Source of the DNA: Olavius sp. associated proteobacterium Delta 1
GTDB taxonomy: Bacteria; Desulfobacterota; Desulfobacteria; Desulfobacterales; JAFDCJ01
NCBI GenBank assembly: GCA_902749685.1
Contig: CACVKW010000908.1
Location: 1-42,633 of the forward strand
Reading direction: 5' to 3'
DNA length: 42,633 nucleotides
Shown here: positions 7,519 through 15,444 of the stretch, one piece after another
Position numbering within the stretch: the stretch's first letter is position 1
Layout: the number at the start of each line of letters is the position of its first letter
The notes under the pieces: generated by a model
The model's input: only the letters and a program-made list of their open reading frames with translations
What the model was told of the DNA's origin: nothing
The model's database searches: none
Translations under genes and position numbers: made by a program

Positions 7519-9525
7519 TTACATTCCTCCTTTAAACCTTGCCCAAAAGCCTTTCTTCTGTAAAATATTGTCATAAGCGTCTTCGGGTTTCATCGTACGA
7601 ATGATCAGGTTAGTTCTCAAGGTGGCTGTCTTCCCATCCTGATATCGAATAATTGTCTCGATCGGAAGTTCTTCGATGTCATGGTAAAGGGCGGCGATTT
7701 CCTGGGTATATTTCTGGTTGATGAACTTGCGCCGAATTTTTTTGGTACGAGTCAATTCCTCATCATCGGCATCCAGTTCCTTGTAAAGCAGCAGAAATTT
7801 TGCGATGCGGGCCTTTTCGGGTAACGTGGCATTCACCCGGAGTACTTCCCGTTCGATCAAATTATATACCTCGCTGTTACCCGCGAGATCCGAGTAAGTC
7901 GTATAGTTGATCCGGCTTTCTTCCGCCCACTTGCCGACATGCTTGTAATCGATGCAGATCATGGCCGTAACATAATCCTGTTCATGACCGAGCACCACGG
8001 CTTCGACAATGTAAGGACAAAATTTAAGTTTGTTTTCGATAAACATCGGTGAAAATTTGGCACCGCTATTCAGGTGCATCAGGTCCTTGACACGATCGAT
8101 GATGACCAGATGCCCGTCTTCCGTAAAATAGCCGGCATCGCCGGAATGAAGCCAGCCGTCTATGATGGTATTTTTGGTTTCTTCCTCATTTTTCAGATAA
8201 CCCTGAAACAGACCGGGTCCGCGGGATATGACCTGCCCGACCCCCTCGGCATCCGGTTCAAAGATTGTGACCTCGGCGTCCGGTACGGGTATGCCGACCG
8301 AATCAAAGTTGATATCACCGTCTTTATGAATGGTTGAATAACCGGCCACCTCAGTCTGGCCATATATTTGCTTGAGGTTAACCCCCAGGGCATGAAAGAA
8401 TCGAAAAACATCCGGGCCGAGGGCCGCTCCGCCGGTCATGGCCGATCGGACTTTTGAAAAACCCAAACGATCCCGCAAGGCTCTAAACATGGCGGCATAG
8501 GCCAGCCAGTAAAGAAGTTTCCAGCCCAGCGGCGGATTCTTTTTTTCAAATTTAAAATCCGCCCAGCGATATCCGATGGGCAGGCACAGATCATAGATAA
8601 ATTTCTTAAGAAAGGAGGCGTCCAGATGTTTGACCATGACCTCTCGCGAAATACCCTCCCACATGCGCGGCGAGGCCACGACAAGGCTGGGTGCAATCTC
8701 GTGCAGGTCAGCCATGGCCGTATCCGATTCTTCCGGAAAATTGACTGTATACCCGGCATAAAGGGCGGAAAAGACACTCATGGTCTGTTCCACGATCCAG
8801 GGCAGCGGTATAAAGGATAGAAACTGATCATGCGGTAGTTTGGGGTCCACCACATTCAGTGAGGCCACCATACTGAGGATATTTTTGTGGGTCAGCAAGG
8901 TTCCTTTGGGATGGCCGGTGGTGCCGGAGGTATAGCAGATAACGGCCAGGTCATCTTCTTTGAGCGCCTGTACGTTTTTATTGAAGCGCTCCGGATCTTC
9001 CTGGTGCAATTTACGCCCGCGGTGCTCAATTTCAACAAATTCGATTAAAAGATCCTTTTCTTCATAATCCCACAACCCCTTGGGATCGGTGTAAATGATC
9101 TTTTTAATGCGCGGTAATTGATCCTTTAAATCCAGAATTTTATCGACCTGCTCCTGGTCCTCGGCCACGATCACCGAAGCTCCCGAGTGGTCGATGATGT
9201 AGGCCACTTCGCTGAGAATAGAGTCCTGAAAAATACCAAATGGAATGGCACCGGCAGCCTGAACCGCCAATTCGGCGTAAATCCACTCCGGGCGGTTGCC
9301 ACCGATAATGCCGACCGTGTCTCCACCTTTAAGGCCCAGGGATAAAAGCCCCAGCGAGAAATCACGCACATGCTCAATATATTGTTGCCAGGTAACGGAC
9401 TGCCAGATCCCGAATTCTTTTTCACGCAAAGCCACGCGCCGATCACCAAAGCGTTCGACATTCCTGACCAACAGATCGGGCAGACTAGTGGCGGTTTTAT
9501 TGCTATGGTCTTGCAGTGGATTCAT
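7519..9525 (-). CDS. Long-chain-type acyl-CoA synthetase (AMP-forming, COG1022-like)
   Basis: This 668-residue ANL enzyme is of the long acyl-CoA synthetase type. It would convert a carboxylic acid to its CoA thioester with ATP, releasing AMP. Motifs are intact: phosphate loop YTSGTTGHPKG, adenosine motif YGQTE, GWLHSGDAGYF, and the hinge IIDRVKDLMHL. The C-terminal insert and the basic TRTKKIRRKFI segment are typical of this large subgroup. It lies between livG and livH, and its stop abuts the GTG start of livH, so uptake and activation of the substrate appear to be coupled. The specificity cannot be deduced. The start at ATG 9525 has only a weak GAAG upstream. Confidence 0.92.
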   Translation of the reverse strand: MNPLQDHSNKTATSLPDLLVRNVERFGDRRVALREKEFGIWQSVTWQQYIEHVRDFSLGLLSLGLKGGDTVGIIGGNRPEWIYAELAVQAAGAIPFGIFQDSILSEVAYIIDHSGASVIVAEDQEQVDKILDLKDQLPRIKKIIYTDPKGLWDYEEKDLLIEFVEIEHRGRKLHQEDPERFNKNVQALKEDDLAVICYTSGTTGHPKGTLLTHKNILSMVASLNVVDPKLPHDQFLSFIPLPWIVEQTMSVFSALYAGYTVNFPEESDTAMADLHEIAPSLVVASPRMWEGISREVMVKHLDASFLKKFIYDLCLPIGYRWADFKFEKKNPPLGWKLLYWLAYAAMFRALRDRLGFSKVRSAMTGGAALGPDVFRFFHALGVNLKQIYGQTEVAGYSTIHKDGDINFDSVGIPVPDAEVTIFEPDAEGVGQVISRGPGLFQGYLKNEEETKNTIIDGWLHSGDAGYFTEDGHLVIIDRVKDLMHLNSGAKFSPMFIENKLKFCPYIVEAVVLGHEQDYVTAMICIDYKHVGKWAEESRINYTTYSDLAGNSEVYNLIEREVLRVNATLPEKARIAKFLLLYKELDADDEELTRTKKIRRKFINQKYTQEIAALYHDIEELPIETIIRYQDGKTATLRTNLIIRTMKPEDAYDNILQKKGFWARFKGGM

Positions 9526-9664
9526 TATAAATCTTCGTTATCTCCGCATACCCCACGCAGCCCTTAATTTGACACCTCATAGGAAACTTCACGTGGCCAG
9601 AACATTGAAAATATAAAAATGGGACATGCCTTAACTGCCAGACTATGGGCACCCTGTTCTACCG

Positions 9665-10459
9665 CTACAGCCGTGAACGGGCTTTTTCATCTTCTCCGAG
9701 GTACGCCCGAATAACCTGCGGATTTTGCTGCACCTCCAGGGGCGAACCTTCGGCAATTTTTTGTCCGAATTCCAGCACGCACACCCGGTCGGATATATCC
9801 ATAACCACCCCCATATCATGTTCCACCAGAATGATGCTCACCTGCCACATCTGGTTAACATTGAGGATAAAGCGGGCCATGTCTTCAGTTTCCTCAAGAT
9901 TCATGCCGGCCATTGGTTCGTCTAACAGCAAAAGCTCCGGTTGCATCGCGAGTGCTCTGGCAAGTTCGACCCGCTTCTGAAGTCCGTAAGGCAAGGTTCC
10001 CACCACTTTTTTGCGAATGGCCTCGATTTCCAGCAAGTCGATAATTTTTACTTCAATTTCTTGACGCAGTTTCAACTCTTCACCTCGGGTTCGGCCCCAG
10101 TAAAGCATATCCGAAAAAATTCCTGATTTTAGAAACGTGTGTCTGCCAAGCTTGATGTTGTCCAGGACGGTCATGCCTTTGAAGAGTTCGATATTCTGAA
10201 AGGTGCGTGCAATGCCCATCTTGGCAATCGTGTGGGTGTGGACGCTAATGATGTCTTTTCCTTTATAAATGATCCGGCCTTCCTGGGGGGTATAGAACCG
10301 GCTGATGCAGTTTAACAGGCAGGTTTTACCGGCCCCATTGGGTCCGATAACTGCAAGAATTTCACCGCTCAAAGATTGGGTGCTGACATTATAAAGTGCC
10401 TGTACTCCGCCGAAGGCCAGTGAGAGGTTTTCTACTTTTATGATGACATCGTCGCTCAA
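9665..10459 (-). CDS. livG: ABC transporter ATP-binding protein, LivG type
   Basis: This 264-residue ATPase pairs with LivF. It has Walker A GPNGAGKT (residues 39-46), the LivG-type signature LPYGLQKRVELARALA (156-171), Walker B LLLLDEP (176-182) and the switch histidine in VEHDMG. It is the first gene of the operon. The start is a TTG at 10459; no in-frame ATG or GTG occurs near the conserved N terminus, and only a weak GTGGA precedes it, so initiation may be inefficient. A consensus-like promoter lies about 70 bp upstream. The 140-bp gap to the acyl-CoA synthetase holds no gene. Confidence 0.92.
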   Translation of the reverse strand: MSDDVIIKVENLSLAFGGVQALYNVSTQSLSGEILAVIGPNGAGKTCLLNCISRFYTPQEGRIIYKGKDIISVHTHTIAKMGIARTFQNIELFKGMTVLDNIKLGRHTFLKSGIFSDMLYWGRTRGEELKLRQEIEVKIIDLLEIEAIRKKVVGTLPYGLQKRVELARALAMQPELLLLDEPMAGMNLEETEDMARFILNVNQMWQVSIILVEHDMGVVMDISDRVCVLEFGQKIAEGSPLEVQQNPQVIRAYLGEDEKARSRL

Positions 10460-10527
10460 TCTGATCCACTTTTCGCGTTAATCTCTTTATTGCCAATGGG
10501 GGCTTTATTCCTTGGTAGAAGAATTTA

Positions 10528-10556
10528 GATATATAGAAGGCTGTTTTAAATGTCAA
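10528..10556 (-). promoter_or_regulatory. Sigma70-like promoter of the liv operon
   Basis: On the minus strand there is a perfect -35 box TTGACA (10551-10556), a 17-bp spacer and TATATC (10528-10533) as the -10 box. A transcript starting about 7 bp further on would have a leader of about 60 nt before the livG TTG start. The rest of the 374-bp divergent region holds the regulatory candidate at 10731-10774 and no gene. Confidence 0.6.
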
Positions 10557-10730
10557 CCCATTTAAATTATGAATTTCGTTCACCACCTGTCACCATAGGG
10601 GAACCAATGCAGAAGGCGGCCGCCAAAGTTTCGGGTTGGCGTGTCCCATGTATTTTGAACCGGACTAATTAATCCGCCCTGATAAGCGGAATGTTTTTTT
10701 CATATGCTTTACCTGCTTGACGATTCGCTC

Positions 10731-10774
10731 GCGGATGCGGTATTACACGTATGTTAACTTAGGAACGCATCCGC
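10731..10774. promoter_or_regulatory. Inverted repeat, possible operator
   Basis: A perfect 9-bp inverted repeat (GCGGATGCG at 10731-10739, CGCATCCGC at 10766-10774) lies about 60 bp upstream of the ribosome-binding site of the divergent acyl-CoA synthetase gene. It overlaps the -10 position of a candidate promoter (TTGACG at 10717-10722, 18-bp spacer, TATTAC at 10741-10746). A dimeric regulator responding to the acid or its CoA ester could bind here; this is inference. Confidence 0.35.
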
Positions 10775-10833
10775 TACCATTTGTGCAAACCCGTGTCCCA
10801 CCTTTATTGGATTCTATCGAAGGGAGGGTCTAG

Positions 10834-12471
10834 ATGACGTATTTCCAGGAAACCATCGGTAATATGCTCGATGCTATTGCCGGGAAACACGCGTCCCGTG
10901 ATGCGCTGGTTCACATCGAAAGTGACGTGCGTTACACTTACGAACTTCTATCGCAAGAAATAGACCGGGTGGCCCGGGGCTTTATTTATCGCGGTCTAGC
11001 CCGGGGCGACAAAGTGGCAATTTGGTCTCAGAACGTCCCGCAATGGTTGATTGCTTTGCTGGCGCTGACAAAAATGGGTGCAATTTCGGTTCCGGTTGAT
11101 CCGGCCGCATCCAGAGACAACCTGCTGTACATCCTGGAGCAATCGGAATGTTGCGGGCTCATTGTAGCCGACGGTAAGGATGATAACAAAATGGTGGCTA
11201 TGGCCGGACAAATCCGAAATGACCTGCCGGCTTTAAATCATCTTTTTGTGATCGGCGATTCAACCGACGCCAACACGGTTACCTGGAAGGAGTTGATTGC
11301 CGGAGGAGATGCCGTATCGCGGGATGCTCTGCTTAAAGCGGCAGCAGCGGTCCAGCCGCTGGATCCGGTGGCAATCATGTACACTTCCGGCACCACCGGG
11401 CAACCCAAAGGCGTGGTGCTGGACCATCCGGGACTGGTCAACAAATCGATAGTCGCCACTGAACGCCAGGGAATCACGGCCGAAGACCGGCTGTGTATGT
11501 TTTTCCCCCTGTTTCACATGTTCGGCAATACCTGTATTGCACTGGCGGGTTTTTTAAGGGGTGCCGCCCTTGTCATGCCCGGCCGGACGTTTGACCCCGC
11601 CGGGATTCTGTCGGCCATACCGGCTGAGAAATGTACGGCAATTTACGGATCGCCCAGCATGCTGATTGCGTTAGTCGACCATCCGCATTTTCAGATAAGT
11701 GACTGGGCCTCGCTCTCAAAGGGTATAATTGGGGGCGCCCCCTGCCCCATGGAATTGATGAGAAGAATCGTGGAGGATATCGGTGTTTCGGATATTACAG
11801 TGGCTTACGGCATCACGGAAACCTCCTCCTGGATCACCATGACCCATCCCACCGATCCGATTGAACTGCGGGTGTCGACCATTGGAACCGCACTGGCCTG
11901 CAATGAGGTGAAAATTGTAGATCCCGCTACCGGCGACACCCTTGATCCCGATTATCAGGGTGAACTGTGCACCCGCGGATTTCTGATGAAAGAATATTAC
12001 AAAATGCCGGCAGCGACTGCAGCCGCTGTCGACCGCGAGAAATGGTTTCACACCGGTGATCTGGGTGTCATGGATCAGCGGGGTTACATTAAAATTACCG
12101 GCCGGGTAAAGGACGTGATTGTACAGCGGGACGTTGAAATATATCCCGTGGAAATTGAGGAAATCATCTATTTGCTGGCCGAAGTCTCGGAAGTCCAGGT
12201 ATTCGGATTTAATCTGCCTGCGCCCCGAAAAGGACAGGCGGTTGCCGCCTGGATTAAGCCGAAAGAAGGCTCTCAGCTTTCCATCGACACCGTGGACGCC
12301 CATGTTCGGGCCCATTTACCGGAAGAAAAAATTCCGCAGCACTATAAGTTCGTAACCGAATTTCCCATGACAGGCAGCGGTAAGGTACAAAAATACAAAC
12401 TGGCGCAAATGGCGCAGGAAGAATATCTTGAAGGTGGAAACCGGAATGCGGAAGTCGGAAAAAAAGCATAG
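10834..12471 (+). CDS. AMP-dependent acyl-CoA synthetase/ligase
   Basis: This 545-residue ANL-superfamily enzyme resembles medium- or long-chain fatty-acid-CoA ligases and is the third such enzyme beside the importer. The phosphate loop YTSGTTGQPKG, the YGITE adenosine motif, WFHTGDLGVMD and the catalytic lysine near the C terminus (TGSGKVQKYKL) are present. The A8 hinge reads GRVKDVIVQRDVEIYP, lacking the usual GGEN between Arg/Ile and the Tyr-Pro pair. The start at ATG 10834 is supported by AGGGAGGG seven bases upstream. The last dozen codons (after EEYLEG) run into a heptad-repeat element, so the C-terminal tail looks like read-in repeat sequence, not conserved protein. It is transcribed away from the liv operon. 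Confidence 0.92.
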   Translation: MTYFQETIGNMLDAIAGKHASRDALVHIESDVRYTYELLSQEIDRVARGFIYRGLARGDKVAIWSQNVPQWLIALLALTKMGAISVPVDPAASRDNLLYILEQSECCGLIVADGKDDNKMVAMAGQIRNDLPALNHLFVIGDSTDANTVTWKELIAGGDAVSRDALLKAAAAVQPLDPVAIMYTSGTTGQPKGVVLDHPGLVNKSIVATERQGITAEDRLCMFFPLFHMFGNTCIALAGFLRGAALVMPGRTFDPAGILSAIPAEKCTAIYGSPSMLIALVDHPHFQISDWASLSKGIIGGAPCPMELMRRIVEDIGVSDITVAYGITETSSWITMTHPTDPIELRVSTIGTALACNEVKIVDPATGDTLDPDYQGELCTRGFLMKEYYKMPAATAAAVDREKWFHTGDLGVMDQRGYIKITGRVKDVIVQRDVEIYPVEIEEIIYLLAEVSEVQVFGFNLPAPRKGQAVAAWIKPKEGSQLSIDTVDAHVRAHLPEEKIPQHYKFVTEFPMTGSGKVQKYKLAQMAQEEYLEGGNRNAEVGKKA

Positions 12472-12690
12472 CGCGGAGGACAGATGATAGAAGGTAAGAA
12501 GGTGGGAAGGTGAGAATAGAAGCGCGTAGAGCGCAGCGTGTCCGGCCTTCGACACTTATCCGCCACCGATGACTCGGTCGTGGATATTCGACTCGACTGG
12601 GCTCGTTGCTGTCCGAAAGTTTTGATCATTGATATTTGGCAATTGAGATTTATTTGTAATTTGATGCTTGGAATTTGGGATTTCATGAGA
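12438..12690. repeat. Heptad-periodic element overlapping a gene end
   Basis: Units of the GGAANNN type begin inside the last codons of the acyl-CoA synthetase gene (about 12438-12470) and continue as GAAGGTR-like units to about 12520. A second block at about 12625-12690 is made of heptads such as TGGAATT and TGGGATT. The sequence CCGACTTCCGCATTCC, read on the minus strand here, also occurs in the element at 40215-40264. No other gene is visible before the selenoprotein start. Confidence 0.75.
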
Positions 12691-12747
12691 TTGATCCCTA
12701 GGCCATCTGACAGCACCCAAACCCGCAGATTGAAAGGAAGTCCAATA

Positions 12748-13491
12748 TTGGGTGATCTTAGTGAGTTTCCGCTTAAATATCGGTTGTTTTTAAAAACTTA
12801 TCAGTGGCGGCGCATTGATCCGGTGCCGTGGACACCTTTGAAAAAACCCCTGGCAGAAAGCCGGCTGGTACTGGTATCGAGTGCGGGTATCGTTGCATCA
12901 CAACAAAAACCCTTTGACAGCTCCATTCGCGGCGGTGACCCGAGTATCCGCGAGATACCTTCCGATGTTGATGTAGCCGCTTTGACCGAAACCCATCGCA
13001 GCGATGCTTTTGACCATGCGGGTATCCGGCTGGATCCGAACCTGGCCTTTCCGGCCGACCGCCTACGGGAATTGTCGGCAGCCGGAGTAATCGGCTCTCT
13101 CAATCACAGGTATTTATCGATCATGGGATCAATTACCGCCCCCGGACGACTGATAAAAAAAACCGTACCCCAGGTGGTGCCCAAATTAGTTGAAGATCAA
13201 GTCGACATTGCGCTTCTGATTCCCGTCTGACCGATATGCAACCAGACCGTGAGTCTGGTCGCAGCCGAACTGGAACGCCAGGGGATATCGACAGTCGTAA
13301 TCCAGCTGTTACGCCTGGCAGCCGAAAAAGTAAAGCCGCCCCGGGCGCTGGCAGTGCCATTCCGGCACGGCTATCCATTGGATTCACCGAATGATCCCGC
13401 AAAACAGCGCGCGGTGCTGCAAGCGGCCCTGTCGCTTTTGGAGGACAAGAGTATAAAGCCTCCGGCGATTTTGGATTTCAAGCCGGGATGA
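12748..13491 (+). CDS. PrdB/GrdB-family reductase selenoprotein (in-frame UGA = Sec)
   Basis: Read through the TGA at 13228-13230, this is a 247-residue protein with selenocysteine 161 in a U-x-x-C motif (PV-U-PICNQT). It belongs to the glycine/sarcosine/betaine/D-proline reductase selenoprotein B family and matches the D-proline reductase subunit PrdB in length and layout: GDPSIREIP early, FPADRLRELSAAGVIG in the middle, Sec, then a conserved PFRHGYPLDSPNDPA end. The same frame stays open and family-like on both sides of the TGA, which argues against a pseudogene. The TTG at 12748 is chosen because AAAGGAAG sits seven bases upstream and homology starts at LSEFPLKYRLFL; an ATG at 12685 is an alternative. 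Reductive cleavage of a C-N or similar bond is the family reaction, but the substrate here is unknown. No sel genes lie in the window. Confidence 0.85.
13241..13259 (+). promoter_or_regulatory. Bacterial SECIS-like hairpin
   Basis: A perfect 7-bp stem (ACCAGAC and GTCTGGT) carries the five-base loop CGTGA, which contains the GU favoured in bacterial SECIS loops. The loop lies about 18-22 nt after the UGA, inside the usual spacing for SelB-directed selenocysteine insertion. Being inside the reading frame, it also encodes the conserved residues after Sec. Confidence 0.7.
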
Positions 13492-13593
13492 ACGTAAGCG
13501 CTTAAAGGTTTTCACGCTTGTAACGGGACTGGCCGCCCAGCCGACAAGTTGATCGAAAGAAAAACTCTGAATATGAACATATAGGGATTTGTC

Positions 13594-14379
13594 ATGCGGT
13601 TTAAAAAACTCGAATTCATAAATGCCGCCGGTCAGAGGCTTTCAGCCAGAATTGATCTGCCTGAAGGCCAAAATTCTGTTGCCTACGCCCTCTTTGCCCA
13701 TTGTTTTACCTGCTCGCAAAACATCAAAGCCATCAGCCATATCAGCCGGGCGTTGACACAGGAAGGAATCGCGGTACTGCGGTTTGATTTTACCGGACTC
13801 GGCGAAAGTGAGGGGGATTTTGCCGACACCAATTTTTCATCCAACGTCGATGATCTCGCTACGGCGGCCGAATTTATGGCTGAAAATTATCATGCGCCGA
13901 AAATATTAATCGGCCATTCCCTGGGCGGGGCGGCGGTTCTGCAGGCCGCTGCCAAAATTCCTTCCGCAGTCGCGGTGGTCACGATCGCGGCACCGGCTGA
14001 TCCCGGTCATGTATCCCACGCCCTGGGCGATTCCAAAGAGATCATTGAGCGCCGGGGAAAAGCCACTGTTGACCTGTCAGGAAGAACTTTTACAATTAAA
14101 AAACAATTTCTTGATGACCTTGGGTCGGTTCGGATGCAGGAAACCATACGGAATTTGAATCGGGCACTATTAATTTTGCACTCACCGGTTGATGATGTCG
14201 TCGGTATCGAAAATGCAGCTAAAATTTTTCAAACCGCCCGCCACCCCAAAAGTTTTATTTCTCTGGACAGCGCCGATCACCTGTTGATGGACAGAAAGGA
14301 CTCTTTGTATGCAGGTTCCATGATCGCTACCTGGTCCCATAGGTACTTGGATACCGAACAGCCCGCGGGCATGAATTAA
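13594..14379 (+). CDS. Alpha/beta hydrolase
   Basis: This 261-residue protein has a complete alpha/beta hydrolase fold. The oxyanion-side HCFTCS follows strand 3, the nucleophile elbow is GHSLGG, the acid is probably in HSPVDDVVG and the catalytic His in SADHLL. The sequence resembles the N-terminal hydrolase half of proteins that are usually fused to an OsmC domain of about 130 residues. Here the frame stops after the hydrolase, and no OsmC part follows. Substrate is unknown; esterase or thioesterase activity would be compatible with the fold. The start at ATG 13594 has AGGGA upstream. It follows the selenoprotein gene by about 100 bp on the same strand. Confidence 0.88.
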   Translation: MRFKKLEFINAAGQRLSARIDLPEGQNSVAYALFAHCFTCSQNIKAISHISRALTQEGIAVLRFDFTGLGESEGDFADTNFSSNVDDLATAAEFMAENYHAPKILIGHSLGGAAVLQAAAKIPSAVAVVTIAAPADPGHVSHALGDSKEIIERRGKATVDLSGRTFTIKKQFLDDLGSVRMQETIRNLNRALLILHSPVDDVVGIENAAKIFQTARHPKSFISLDSADHLLMDRKDSLYAGSMIATWSHRYLDTEQPAGMN

Positions 14380-14485
14380 TTAAGCCGCCGAGGCATAGGT
14401 CTAACAAGTTGTTTCGGTTTTCAAAGAACAATCAACAACCCTGGATGTGATATTTTACAGTGCGGATTAATAAGGAGAATTTTAA

Positions 14486-15307
14486 ATGCAAGATGAATCA
14501 ACAATCGACTACTCGGCCCTGGATCGACCGGAAGTTCTCATGTTTTTGTTTCATCCGCGAGCCGAATCCGGCTCACCATTTCAAGCCGCCGGATCGCAAC
14601 CCGCCCCGGCCGGCAGAAAAGATATAATGATACCGGTGGCCGATGATGTTTCCATCGGAACCCGTTTTCATATGGCCGAAAAGACAGGCGCCAATCTACT
14701 TTTTTTCCACGGCAATGGCGAAATTGTAGCTGATTACGATGAGCTGGGAGGTGTCTATAATCAGATGGGCATCAATTTTTTAGCTGTAGATTACCGCGGC
14801 TACGGTCGCTCCGCCGGAAAACCGACGGTCAGCGCCATGATGCAGGACTGCCATGCCATCTTTGATTTTGTATGCAACTGGCTGCAGGAAAACGATTTCA
14901 GCGGCCCGATCATCCTGATGGGCAGATCCCTGGGCAGTGCTTCCGCGCTGGAGCTGGCAGCGGCTTACCGCAAAGTGGTCGATGGCCTCATTATTGAGAG
15001 TGGCTTTGCCTATGCCGGCCCCTTGCTGCAACTGCTCGGGATCGATTTAGAGGCACTGGGCTTCAAAGAGGAAAAGGGATTCGGCAATATTGCTAAAGTC
15101 AAAAAATTTAATAAACCGACCCTGATCATTCACGCCGAATATGATCACATTATTCCATTTTCGGATGGCCAGGCCCTGTTCCAGGCCTGTCCGTCTGATA
15201 GCCGGACGTTCTTAAAAATTCCCGGGGCCAACCACAATGATATTTTCATGCGCGGCTTGCAGGAATACCTGGCCGCGGTTGGAAAACTGGTTGATTCGGC
15301 CCGATGA
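14486..15307 (+). CDS. Alpha/beta hydrolase, COG1073-like
   Basis: This 273-residue serine hydrolase resembles the BEM46/COG1073 group. It shows FFHGNGE (oxyanion region), VDYRGYGRSAG, the nucleophile elbow GRSLGS, an acid in HAEYDHIIP, and His in GANHNDI. No signal peptide is visible, so it is probably cytoplasmic. The start at ATG 14486 is well supported by AAGGAG nine bases upstream. It lies about 100 bp after the previous hydrolase on the same strand. The two are not closely similar and are not a recent duplication. The substrate cannot be predicted. Confidence 0.88.
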   Translation: MQDESTIDYSALDRPEVLMFLFHPRAESGSPFQAAGSQPAPAGRKDIMIPVADDVSIGTRFHMAEKTGANLLFFHGNGEIVADYDELGGVYNQMGINFLAVDYRGYGRSAGKPTVSAMMQDCHAIFDFVCNWLQENDFSGPIILMGRSLGSASALELAAAYRKVVDGLIIESGFAYAGPLLQLLGIDLEALGFKEEKGFGNIAKVKKFNKPTLIIHAEYDHIIPFSDGQALFQACPSDSRTFLKIPGANHNDIFMRGLQEYLAAVGKLVDSAR

Positions 15308-15444
15308 AATAAACGCAGGATCAGCCGAGCGCATTACATTGGGACGCTCACCGTTTTTCAACCGACGATCGCATTTTCCCTTAAGTTTTTAGTCACTTTA
15401 GACGATAATACTAAGGAATCCGGATCCCGCTCCACACGGGATCA

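Noticed and set aside
13249..13491. Separate 80-codon gene after the TGA at 13228
   Set aside because: It is in the same frame as the upstream part and completes a single PrdB/GrdB-family protein; a Sec codon with a hairpin explains the stop better.
15326..15352. Terminator after the second alpha/beta hydrolase
   Set aside because: The stem is only 5 bp with a 12-base loop and the T run is displaced, so it is not convincing.
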